Made by a program: the position numbers and the translations under genes
Notes under the pieces: generated by a model
Seen by the model: the letters and a program-made list of their open reading frames with translations, nothing else
Told to the model about the DNA's origin: nothing
Databases searched by the model: none
Assembly (NCBI GenBank): GCA_013359345.1
Contig: JABWCA010000005.1
Span: 1 to 38,335, forward strand
Length of the DNA: 38,335 nt
Reading direction: 5' to 3'
Source of the DNA: Ignavibacteriaceae bacterium
GTDB taxonomy: Bacteria > Bacteroidota > Ignavibacteria > Ignavibacteriales > Ignavibacteriaceae
Shown: piece by piece, positions 24,701 through 33,700 of the stretch
How positions within the stretch are numbered: position 1 is the first letter of the stretch
Layout: the number at the start of each line of letters is the position of its first letter

Positions 24701-27198
24701 ATTTCAAGCGCCCTGAGATTAATGAATGTCATATTGCCGTTCATGTCACACCCGAATATCCCCTCGTTCGCAGAATTAAGGATAAGCCTGCTTTTCTCCT
24801 CGGCTTCTGCCATGGCCTGTTCGGCTATAACTGCATCGGTAACGTCAAACCTCACAGAATAGTATTCAACCGGCTTTCTTGTGGGACCAAGCACGGGAAC
24901 AATAACAGTATCAAGCCAGAAGAGTTCACCCGATCTGGTTTTATTACAGATTTTATGCCGCCAGACAGAACCGCTCCCGATCGTTCTGTACATATCGGCC
25001 CAGAAGGTTTTGGGGTGATAGCCCGAGCTCACGATTCTGAAATTTTCACCTATAAGTTCTTCCCTGCCGTAACCTGATACTCTGCAGAATTCTTCATTCA
25101 CAGATAAAATATTGCCCTGCAGATCTGTTGTGGTTACAATAGCAGATGCATTAAGCGCTTTAGTCTGAGATGTCAGTTTTGAATTGAGCGCATTCACTTC
25201 AACAAGAATCTCTTCAAGAGTCTGTGTTCTTTCAGCAACCCTGTTTTCCAGATTCCTGTTAAGCTCAATAACCTCTTCCTCAGATTTTTTCTGTTCAGTG
25301 ATATCAATATGTGTGCCTACAGTCAGGTTAGAAAGTTCACCGTTTTCATCTCTTATGGTTCTGCCTCTTGCAAGAATCCATCTGTATGAACCGTCAGCGT
25401 GCCTCATCCTGAAATAACTTTCATATTCTCCGTCTGATGCCCCTTTAAGATACTCGCTGAATTTTAACCGGGCAGCATCGAGGTCCTCAGGATGCAGGAG
25501 CGCTTCCCAAGCCGAATTATAATTAAGTTTTCCGTCTTTTTCAACTTCGGCGATATCCATTCCCAGCATTGAAAAATATTCAGGGGAATACCAGATTGAG
25601 TTATCGGAAGAATTATACTCCCAGGCACCGGTCTTTGAGGCTTCAATAAGCGCCTTGTACCTTTGTTCATTTTTGGCGAGCATAACCTCATAATTTTTTC
25701 TTTCTGTTATATCGGTATGAGTGCCCACCATCCTTAAACTCTGCCCATCTTCATCAAACCCCACAACAAGGGCTTTGGCATTTATCCAGATTGTATCGCC
25801 GTTCTTTTTAGACATTCTGTAATCAAGCTCAGCCCCCTTGCCTGATTCCTTAATTCTTAGAATTGTTGAATACGTCATCTCCCTGTCTTCAGGATAAGTA
25901 AGTTCAATCCATTTTTCAACCGTGGGAGTAAATTCAAAAGGACTGTAGCCAAGCATCTCAAATATCCGCTCACTGAAATAGAGCTCCCTCGTTTTGAAAT
26001 TAAGATCAAAAATACCGTCATTTGCCGCTTTGAGAGCATACTTGAACCGGTGTGATATGTAATCAAGCTCCTCCTGCTTTTCACGAATGGCGGTGATCAT
26101 ATTATTAAATGAGTTGCCAAGTTCAAAAATCTCATCTTTTGTTGAAAGCACCTCAATATTCTGAGGTTTTACATCCGAAATTTTACTTACCTGGCCCGAA
26201 AGATATTTAATCGGTTTTGATATTCTGTTTGCCGCGGTAATAAGAATGATAATCAGCACAAGAACCAGTACCAGAGAAGTATATAAGCTGGTTCTCTGCC
26301 CCTGGGCAACTCCCTCCAGAATTTCATCTTCATCAACAAGAATGGCAATGCTCCAACCTTTCTGATGCACGGGGTGGGTATATGCCCAGTAATAAGTGCC
26401 GTCAAGTGAATCTGACATGATTCTCATTTTCACCTTTTCACCGGCTATCATTTTGCTGCCGAGCTTCCTTAAATCCTCACTGTTTTTTTCGCTGTTTTTT
26501 ACCGTAAGTATATTATCATAATAAATTCTTTCATCCTTTTTATGGTAAACATACTTGCCTGCCGAAGATATAATATAGATATCAAGACTCCTGAATGAGC
26601 CGAGATCCAGGAAAACGTTAAACCGTCTCACATCAAGAAGAACGCTTGCCACCCCCGCAAATTTATTATTATGATAGATGGGAGAGCTGGTGCTTATAAC
26701 TATTTTTCCGGTCTCTGCATCAATGTAAGGATCACTCCAGTAAACACTCCCGGTCTCTTTGGGTACTCTGTACCAATCCTGATTCTGATAATCAGAAATA
26801 GCGGAAATATCACGCACCAGAGTAGTGTCGTTAAATTTTGTGGCGGCATCGTAACGCACCCTGCCGTTGTTATAAGATGGTTCAAACGCAAACCGGGATG
26901 AAATAATTTGCGGGCTTCTGGAAAGATCATTTATAAGAAAAGAATAAGCTTCTTCTCGGGAGACAAAGTCCGAAAATCTGACAAAATCAGCTCCGGCATC
27001 ATTGATCATTTCAAGTTCATGCATTATATCGCTGACTCTCTTTGATTCCTCATCAGCAATTATCTTCATCATTGCATCAATGCTTTCCTGCTGATTAACC
27101 CTGTTAATGTAGCTTACGGCAAAATAGTTAATAGTCAGAATGATCACCAGGGGTGTCAGAATGAATATAAGCAGTCTTTGTTTGATGTTTTTCTTCAC
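21772..27198 (-). CDS. Giant hybrid histidine kinase: Cache-HAMP-PAS(5)-HK-REC-REC-HPt
   Basis: This 1808-residue membrane sensor has, in order, a membrane helix (about 8-30) and a periplasmic double-Cache domain (about 40-295, with DWYRVP and SSPIYHN). A second helix (about 304-323) and a HAMP domain follow, then five PAS domains between about 385 and 1045 with a coiled coil near 640-680. HisKA has H1074 in MSHEIRTPM, and the ATPase carries GTGLGLAIS. Two receivers have D1362 and D1510, and the HPt domain has H1663 in LAHTVKG. A helical tail of about 90 residues follows. The start is GTG at 27198, where the signal-anchor begins. It probably senses a small periplasmic ligand. The HPt is the natural donor to the receiver of the downstream Sia-type protein, 26 bp away. 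Confidence 0.92.
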   Translation of the reverse strand: MKKNIKQRLLIFILTPLVIILTINYFAVSYINRVNQQESIDAMMKIIADEESKRVSDIMHELEMINDAGADFVRFSDFVSREEAYSFLINDLSRSPQIISSRFAFEPSYNNGRVRYDAATKFNDTTLVRDISAISDYQNQDWYRVPKETGSVYWSDPYIDAETGKIVISTSSPIYHNNKFAGVASVLLDVRRFNVFLDLGSFRSLDIYIISSAGKYVYHKKDERIYYDNILTVKNSEKNSEDLRKLGSKMIAGEKVKMRIMSDSLDGTYYWAYTHPVHQKGWSIAILVDEDEILEGVAQGQRTSLYTSLVLVLVLIIILITAANRISKPIKYLSGQVSKISDVKPQNIEVLSTKDEIFELGNSFNNMITAIREKQEELDYISHRFKYALKAANDGIFDLNFKTRELYFSERIFEMLGYSPFEFTPTVEKWIELTYPEDREMTYSTILRIKESGKGAELDYRMSKKNGDTIWINAKALVVGFDEDGQSLRMVGTHTDITERKNYEVMLAKNEQRYKALIEASKTGAWEYNSSDNSIWYSPEYFSMLGMDIAEVEKDGKLNYNSAWEALLHPEDLDAARLKFSEYLKGASDGEYESYFRMRHADGSYRWILARGRTIRDENGELSNLTVGTHIDITEQKKSEEEVIELNRNLENRVAERTQTLEEILVEVNALNSKLTSQTKALNASAIVTTTDLQGNILSVNEEFCRVSGYGREELIGENFRIVSSGYHPKTFWADMYRTIGSGSVWRHKICNKTRSGELFWLDTVIVPVLGPTRKPVEYYSVRFDVTDAVIAEQAMAEAEEKSRLILNSANEGIFGCDMNGNMTFINLRALEMLGFTEEELMGKCVHGIIHHSHEDGTVYLLEECPMYRSYTYGEFSQIDNEVLWRKDGSHFAAEYASTPLLKDEKVIGAVIIFKDITERKRAEEELRKAKEAADIIVDLIPIPTAVITLKEGIVKRANEAMTEFHVVDSEAFTRMRSFEWYANPEQRNRLTAKVKTEGYLHNENVTFKRYGTGELRECLVSFIPIFYDQEECVVGSIIDITDIIHIQNQLTEAKELAEAATQAKSQFLATMSHEIRTPMNAIIGLSHLVQKTNLNPRQKDYIAKIEKSALALLGIINDILDFSKIEAGKLTIESTDFDLENIIENISNLTAHKIQEKGIEFSIRVDRDVPYKLIGDQLRINQIINNYCSNAIKFTEKGEVVVGIKVRDKKDKNITLEISVRDTGIGMTAEQKEKIFKKFSQADSSTTRKYGGTGLGLAISKSLAEMMGGTVWFESEFGKGSTFCFTVPLEMQDNQDKDAFVPSIDLRGLNVLVCDDNETSRIILKDALESFTFNVTLASTGHEAIDLITSEPTKFDLVLMDWRMPDPDGIETSKIIIHEKKIKTPTIIMVTSFGRDEVAQRAREVGIKGFLVKPVSPSTLFDTIMEVFGRETRTTSAITEKGTKYSDLIETITGARILLTEDNEINQQVASEILENAGFIIDIANNGHEAVEMVKSSGLPSKYDLVLMDLQMPVMDGFTATVEIRAIPEYSGLPVVAMTADAIMGVKEKCLETGMQDFITKPVDPDELFRVLLKWIQPGERKGARSAETESAGLKPVGKDDEITIPSFLHINTHDGLARVSGNKKLYLKLLSKFAMTSETADEEIQEAIAEGNQELAVRLAHTVKGVAGNLGAVQLFEAAKKLEENLKNDINPEPKIFSKFRNNLRNVISELMEYFESLKTELGEKPAAAQAEFNREEVLAGLNRLAVMVKENDFDTASKIEEFINTSGSFFDQNLLARLTEQIQGYDFDGASETVEKLISEASERT

Positions 27199-27227
27199 TT
27201 CATCACCTGAATAATAAATACCGCGGT

Positions 27228-30200
27228 TCAGATTCCGTAACCGGGGAAAAATTTATCAATTTTGTTTCTCAGAACTTTTGCACTGAATGGCTTGGAGATG
27301 TAATCATCAAATCCCGCCGCAATCAGGTGTTCCTCATCTCCGAGCGAAGCATAAGCGGTGCATGCAATGGCAACGGCATCACGGTATTGCTCCATCTTTC
27401 TGAGCTCCGTAAGAACTTCAACACCGTTTTTCCCCCCGCCAAGGTTTATATCAATTATAAGCAGGTTAAAATTGTTTGCCGATGCAATCTCAACAGCAGA
27501 ATAATAATCTGCACAGTCACTTATTTTCTCAATTTTTCTCAGAAAAGTTCTGGCAACATCAATTGCGAGAGGGTCATCATCCACAATCAGAATATCAGGG
27601 GCACCGGTCTGCACTTTTGCCGGTGCGCTCTCAGAGCCGCCTTCTGAAGTTTCAGCCGTCTGATTTCCTTCACCGTCTTTCACTCCGGCTTCAGGGAAAA
27701 CGAGCCTGAAGCTTGAACCTTCACCGGGAGTGCTTTCAACTTCAATCCTTCCTCTTAAGAGGTCAACATATTTTTTGGTGATGGTAAGCCCGAGGCCGGT
27801 GCCTTCATGAATTCTGCTCATCCCCTCGCTTGCCTGTCTGAACTCTTCAAATATAAGGGCAAGTGAATTTTCATCAATGCCTATGCCTGTGTCTTTCACT
27901 TCAACAGACAGATTTCTTTCACCGCCTGACACCATGACCGTGACCGAAACCGAGATGCCGCCTTCATTTGTGAATTTAACTGCATTATCAAGAATGTTGC
28001 TTAATATTGTGTCAAACATCCCGGGATCAAGCTCCCAGACCAAAGGTTGATCAGGCAGATTTATATTAATCTGAAGATTTTTTGCCCGAATGATATTTTC
28101 ATAGATCCTGACGGATTCAGAAACCGCTTCGCTGACATTCATTTCCTGATAGTCAATTTCCTGCCTGTTTGATTCAATGCGAGAAAGATCAAGAATCAGA
28201 TTAAGTGTTCTGAGCAGCCTGTGCCCTGAGTTAAATATCGTTTGAGCCATATCAAGAACATCAGAGTCTTTCACCATATCGGTCATGATTTCAGCATAAC
28301 CAATAACACCAATAAGGGGCGTTCTGAGCTCATGGCTCATGTTTGCAAGGAAATTTGATTTCAGGCTGTTCATTTCTTCTGCTTTATCACGTGCAGATAC
28401 AAGCTCCTCAATCAGCTTCTTTCTGTCGGTGATATCTTTCAGGAATGATATCATTGAATTATCATCGGTCTGGCTCATGGTTACACTCACTTCAACATAA
28501 AAAAGTGAGCCGTCTTTTCTGCGGTGCACTGCCTCCCATCTTCCGGAGCCATTTAAAGTAAGCTGCTTAATCCTCTCGCCGGAACTTTCAAGATCTTCAT
28601 TGACATCAAGCCTTGTGATGTGCATTTTAAGCAGTTCACTTCTGGTGTACCCCGTCATGCTGCAGTAAGCATCGTTAACTTCGGTGATGTAACCTTCCTG
28701 ATTAACAATTAAAAAACCATCCTGAGCCGTTTTCAGAATATTTGAAAACCTTCTTTCTGATTTTTTCTGTGTGATTTCAGCAAGCTTTCTTTCAGTGATA
28801 TCCCTGCCGACCGAGAGGAAATGGGAGATATTTCCCTCTTCATCCTTTACGGGGGTTATGTTCCTGTCTTCAAAGGCATAGGTGCCGTCTTTTCGCTTGT
28901 TAATCACCTCAGCACGGAAAGTCTCACCTGAAATGATGGTATCCCACATTGTTTTATAAAAATCCCTGTCTTTAATGCCTGATTTAAAGATCCTCGGATT
29001 ATGACCCACAACCTCATCCCGGTCATAGCCGTAAATATTAAGCAGAGCCGAGTTCACGTACTCTATTACACCGTTCCGGTTAGTGATAAAAATGGTATCA
29101 GCGGTCTGTTCAATTGCAAGCGAAAGCCTCTTAACCATTTCCTCATTTTTTTTAATTTCGGTCACATCTTTCATAACGGCAACAATATAGGCCGGCTGAT
29201 CATTTTTATCTTTAACAAGCGAAGCAGAACTTTCGCACTCTATCCATTTTTTATCTTTCCTGAAAACCGTGAGTTCCACGCCTTCAGAGTGGCCGTTTTC
29301 GGCACATTTCCTGAAATGCTCTTTTGCTGCTGCCTTGCTGGTCTTATCTATGAACTCATCACAGCTGTGCCCCACAATCTCAGAGAGGTTTTCAAGCCCG
29401 TACAAATTGAGAGTGTTATCATTAGCCCACTTAACATTACCCTCAAGATCAATGATCTTTATGCCTTCGTTCAGAGTTGAAAGCAGCTTTTCGTACAATT
29501 CGGCAGCTTCTTTCAGTTCCTCCTGTGTGTTTTTATCTTTGGTGATGTCAACATTTGTGCCCACAATTCTCAGCGGTCTCCCCTCAGAATCTCTTGAAAC
29601 CACTTTGGTTTTTGCCTGAATCCAGCGGTACCCGCCGTGGCCGTCATCCACCCTGAACTCACAGTCAGAAATGTCGGTTTCACCCTCAAGCATTGCGTTA
29701 ATCTTATCTATAACCGGATCTTTATCCTCAGGTAAAATATCCTGAATGAGGAATCCGTAAGAATCGTCGCTGGCTTCTGTCTCTCTTCTTATTTTATTAT
29801 AGGCAGGCGAAAAATACTTTTTGTTATTCTGAATATCCCAGTCCCAGATTCCCTCAAGCGATGCCTCCATGGCAAGCCTGAGCCTCTCCTCACTTTCTCT
29901 GAGCTGCGCTCCGGCCGTTTTTCTTTCAAGCCGGATCTTGTTTTCCCTCACCTCTCTTCTTATTGCCTCAGCCAGACGGTTCAGATTGTCTTTCATTATA
30001 TAATCGGCCGCCCCCTGCTTCATGAGCTGCACCGCAGTCTGATCACCTATTGACCCTGAAACCACAATGAAAGGAATTTCAGCGCCGCATGCTTTAAGAA
30101 GCTCAAGGGCATTAAGAGCGTTAAAACCCTTCATTGAATAATCTGAGAGAACTATTTCATAGGCATCATCCTCAAGCGCTCTTTTAAATCCTTCAGCATC

Positions 30201-30308
30201 GGTCACCCATTTATAATCGGGTTCAAAACCGCCTTTTTTCAGTTCTCTTAATACCAGCAGGAGATCATCTTCAGAATCTTCAGCCATTAAAACACGCAGC
30301 TTTTCCAT
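27228..30308 (-). CDS. Hybrid histidine kinase: REC-PAS(4)-HK-REC
   Basis: This soluble sensor kinase has 1026 residues from the start I choose. Receiver 1 covers about 1-120 with D56 in VLSDYSMKG. Four PAS/PAC domains fill about 135-630, the last with RFSNILKTAQDGFLIV. HisKA carries H659 in MSHELRTPL, the ATPase shows LDNAVKF, DTGIGI and GTGLGLTIT, and a C-terminal receiver has D953 in LLIIDINLG. There is no membrane span, so the signal is cytoplasmic or arrives through the N-terminal receiver. I prefer the ATG at 30308, with AGAGGA ten bases upstream, over the ATG at 30341, which has no ribosome binding site and lies inside the preceding gene. Confidence 0.9.
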   Translation of the reverse strand: MEKLRVLMAEDSEDDLLLVLRELKKGGFEPDYKWVTDAEGFKRALEDDAYEIVLSDYSMKGFNALNALELLKACGAEIPFIVVSGSIGDQTAVQLMKQGAADYIMKDNLNRLAEAIRREVRENKIRLERKTAGAQLRESEERLRLAMEASLEGIWDWDIQNNKKYFSPAYNKIRRETEASDDSYGFLIQDILPEDKDPVIDKINAMLEGETDISDCEFRVDDGHGGYRWIQAKTKVVSRDSEGRPLRIVGTNVDITKDKNTQEELKEAAELYEKLLSTLNEGIKIIDLEGNVKWANDNTLNLYGLENLSEIVGHSCDEFIDKTSKAAAKEHFRKCAENGHSEGVELTVFRKDKKWIECESSASLVKDKNDQPAYIVAVMKDVTEIKKNEEMVKRLSLAIEQTADTIFITNRNGVIEYVNSALLNIYGYDRDEVVGHNPRIFKSGIKDRDFYKTMWDTIISGETFRAEVINKRKDGTYAFEDRNITPVKDEEGNISHFLSVGRDITERKLAEITQKKSERRFSNILKTAQDGFLIVNQEGYITEVNDAYCSMTGYTRSELLKMHITRLDVNEDLESSGERIKQLTLNGSGRWEAVHRRKDGSLFYVEVSVTMSQTDDNSMISFLKDITDRKKLIEELVSARDKAEEMNSLKSNFLANMSHELRTPLIGVIGYAEIMTDMVKDSDVLDMAQTIFNSGHRLLRTLNLILDLSRIESNRQEIDYQEMNVSEAVSESVRIYENIIRAKNLQININLPDQPLVWELDPGMFDTILSNILDNAVKFTNEGGISVSVTVMVSGGERNLSVEVKDTGIGIDENSLALIFEEFRQASEGMSRIHEGTGLGLTITKKYVDLLRGRIEVESTPGEGSSFRLVFPEAGVKDGEGNQTAETSEGGSESAPAKVQTGAPDILIVDDDPLAIDVARTFLRKIEKISDCADYYSAVEIASANNFNLLIIDINLGGGKNGVEVLTELRKMEQYRDAVAIACTAYASLGDEEHLIAAGFDDYISKPFSAKVLRNKIDKFFPGYGI

Positions 30309-30312
30309 CAGC

Positions 30313-30753
30313 TTAAAATCCTCTTTTCGGGAATGCTTCATTAATCATGAGCCAGTATAAACCAAGGTTTCTTACCGACTCGGTGAATTCATCCATATTA
30401 ACGGGTTTCCTGACGTAACTGTTAACATGATATTCATAACACTCTCTTATATCGCTCTCTTCACTTGAAGAAGTGAGCACAACAACCGGGAGGTGCTTTG
30501 TTTTATTGTTTGATCTGATAAACTTAAGCACATCAATGCCGCTCAGCTTGGGAAGTTTCAGATCAAGCATTATAAGTGCGGGGAGTCTGGATTCATCAGC
30601 AGCGTTAAGATAATCAACTGCCTGCTGCCCGTCTCTGAGAACCATGATATCACTTTTATAATCGCCTTTATTAAGTGCCCTCAGAGTGAGAGCTTCATCA
30701 TCAGGATTATCCTCAACAAGAAGAATAAGGTTATTGCTCAGCATTTTCTTCAT
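30313..30753 (-). CDS. Stand-alone response regulator, Rcp1 type
   Basis: This is a 146-residue single receiver domain without an output domain. The acidic pair lies in LLVEDNPDDEALTLRAL, the phospho-acceptor is D64 in LIMLDLKLPKLSG, and K116 or nearby follows in YVRKPVNM. The NPDDE opening and the LKLPKLSG string are marks of the Rcp1 group, which partners phytochrome-type and multi-PAS kinases whose HisKA reads SHDLRAPL, exactly as in the upstream gene. It overlaps that gene by 23 bases. It may shuttle phosphate to the hybrid kinases that follow, for example to an HPt, since it lacks an output domain of its own. Confidence 0.92.
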   Translation of the reverse strand: MKKMLSNNLILLVEDNPDDEALTLRALNKGDYKSDIMVLRDGQQAVDYLNAADESRLPALIMLDLKLPKLSGIDVLKFIRSNNKTKHLPVVVLTSSSEESDIRECYEYHVNSYVRKPVNMDEFTESVRNLGLYWLMINEAFPKRGF

Positions 30754-33700
30754 CCGCTGTATTGTTTTTAAAGAAGAGATAAAATGTTGTACCCGCGCCG
30801 GGCATGCTCTCTGCCCTTATGGTACCCCCGTGCCTGTTCATGATTCTCTGAACCGTGGCCAGCCCCACACCGGTTCCCGGGAACTCTCCGGCATCATGAA
30901 GCCTCTGGAACACACCAAAAAGCTTGTCATAATATGCCATGTCAAATCCCGCGCCGTTATCCCTTATAAATATCTCCGTTCCCTCTTCACTGAAAGCAGC
31001 CCCTGCTTCAATCACCGCCTTCTCTTTTTTGGAGGTGAATTTAACCGCATTGCTGAGGAGATTTTCAAAAACATTTCTTATCAGTCCGCGGTCAGCCGTC
31101 ACTTCAATACCATCCTGCACATGAAATTCAATCACCCTCCCCGGCGCAGACTCCTTCAGATAATCACAAATTTCATTAATTAGGGCTGTAATGTTCACGC
31201 GCCCTTTTCTCATCGGGTTACGGGTTATCTTTGAGAGGGCGAGGATATCATCAATCATCTCACCCATTCTGGTTGTGTTAGCCCTTATCCTGCCAAAGTA
31301 TTTTTTGGCATCCTCAGGCAGCTGATCAGCAAAATCATCAGAGATGATTGAACTGAACCCGTTAATGGCCCTGAGCGGGGCACGCAGATCATGTGATACC
31401 GAATAGGCAAAAGACTCCATTTCACGGTTCAGATTTTCCAGTTCACGGGTTCTCTGCCTCACCTTTTCTTCCAGGTTCTGGTTAAGGCTTAAAATCTCAT
31501 CTTCGGCAAGCTTCTGCGCGGTTATATCCTGTGATGTGCCGAGAGATCTGATCAGAGTGCCATCGCTGCCGGTCTCATTCACCCATTTCGCCTGAATGAA
31601 TTTGATCCTCTCATTACCGAGAAGCAGACGGTGAACAGTTGAATGCTCTCCCTTCTCACTGAATGAATCACGGAACAGAGCTTCAAAAGAGGCCCTGTCT
31701 TCAGGATGAACCGTCTTAATAAAATCCTCAAATGTAAATCCAAACTCACTCTTCTCCACTTCAAAGATTCTGTACATTTCATCAGACCAGATAAGCTCTT
31801 TATCAGAAGCATTGTAAACCCAGTATCCCATTTTCCCGATCTTCTGCGCCTCTTTGAGCCTTTGTTCACTTTCTCTCAGAGCTTCGTTCATCTTCAGAAG
31901 ATCGGTTATATCCCTGGCAATGCCGAGAACACCCATATATTCACCGCCGGCATCATAAACAGGGGTTTTAATGGCTTCAAAAATTCTCTTTTCAATCCTG
32001 CCTGCGGGAGTCACCATTTCAATATTTGTAACCGGTCCGTTTTTATCAAATGCCTCCCGGTCATTTTTTCTGATAATTCCGGCTGTCTCCTCATCAAGAA
32101 TATCAAAATCAGATTTGCCTCTCAGTTCATCCTCTTTTATTCCCATTATTTTTTCAAACTGATGGTTGCACAGAACATATTTTCCATCAGGATCTTTAAG
32201 CCAGACCAGATCAGGCATTGTTTCAATAAGTGTGCGCAGCCTCCTTCTTTCAGATTCAATCTTCAGAGCAGCAAGTTTCTTTTCAGTTATATCCCTGAAA
32301 AATACAAGCACCCCATCTTTTCTCGGGTTTATGAAGTTCTCAAACCATTTCTTCATCGGTTCAAAATATTCTTCATGAACTACCGGTTTGCCGGTGTTGA
32401 TTGCTTCCCGGTAAGATGTTTCAAACGGACTTTCAACCAGAGCCGGAAACTCCTCCCACATCACTCTGCCCAGAATGTCAAGCCGGGTTTTGCCAAAGAT
32501 ATCGCAGGCATTGGAATTTATGTATGTGTAACGGTCAAACCGGTCAAGAGCCACAAATGCATCAGACATTGTCTCAAGAATGTTCACCACATAATCATGC
32601 TCTTTTTTCAGCTTCTGTTCATTTTTATACTGGTCGGTTATATCCCTGCCTATAGTGAGGAGAGCATATTTTTGACCGGCGGAATTTACAAGAGGGGTTT
32701 TGATGGTATGGAGCACCGCGCTGCGTCCGTCGGTGACATACTTAACCACCTCTGTGTTATGAATTGTTGAGTTGCTTTCATAAGCATAATCATCCAGTTC
32801 CTTATAGAACTGAGCCTGCTCAGCCGGAACAAAATCAAAATCGGTTTTCCCGAGCAGCTCATTTTCCGTATGACCGTAAAGAAGCTCAAACTGCTTATTG
32901 CAGAACAGGAAAGCGCCCTGAGGGTCTTTCACCACCACCACATCAGGCAAGGTTTCAACAAGGGTTCTCAGTCTCTTCCGCTCGAGTTCATATTTCAGTT
33001 CATTATCTTTTTCAAGACTGATATCCTGGAATGTTCCCCTTATTTTTTCTATCCCTGCGGAGCTCACCACAGGCTCGCCTATTGCCCTCACCCACTTGCG
33101 GTTTCCCTCGCCGGTCAAAACCGAAAGATCAAGATTGTAAGGCTGCCCTGTTGTTTTTACGGCTTCAAGCGCACTTAAGAACTGAATTGCGGAATCGGGC
33201 ATCAGATAATTCTTAATCTCATAAACAGAAAGATTCACCGCAGCTTCAATTTCAAATATTCTTGCTATTTCATCTGTCCATTGTGTTTTACCTGTGCTCA
33301 GATCATGCTGCCACCCGCCGATCTTCGCAATGCTGTTGGTGAGATTAACCAGCCCGTTGCTCAGTTTCAGCTCCTCTTCGGCAAGTTTCTTCTCTGTCTG
33401 ATCCCGGATGATCATAACCGATTCACCCGAAAGCGGATCCGCATTAACCCTTGCCTCATAATAATGTCTGCCATCAGGCATGGGGAGTGCATATTCAAAC
33501 ACATGCACTTCTGATTTAAGAAAAGCCTTCTCCAGTTCATTATGACAGATTTCAGCTATATCGGGAGGCAGAACATCTCTCATCTTTTTCCCTATGAACA
33601 TTTCCGGCCTCAGGAAAAGCTCATTTTCATTTGCCTTAAAATCAATGTAAGTGCCGTCCCTTTTTATTCTGAAGATGAGATCGGGCACGGCATCAAGAAG

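Noticed and set aside
24193-25077. Long plus-strand open frames inside the giant kinase gene
   Set aside because: They are antisense shadows; the minus-strand frame contains clear PAS domains throughout.
27228-30341. Start of the hybrid kinase at the ATG at 30341
   Set aside because: It would overlap the response regulator by 29 bp without a ribosome binding site, while the ATG at 30308 has AGAGGA and begins directly at the receiver domain.
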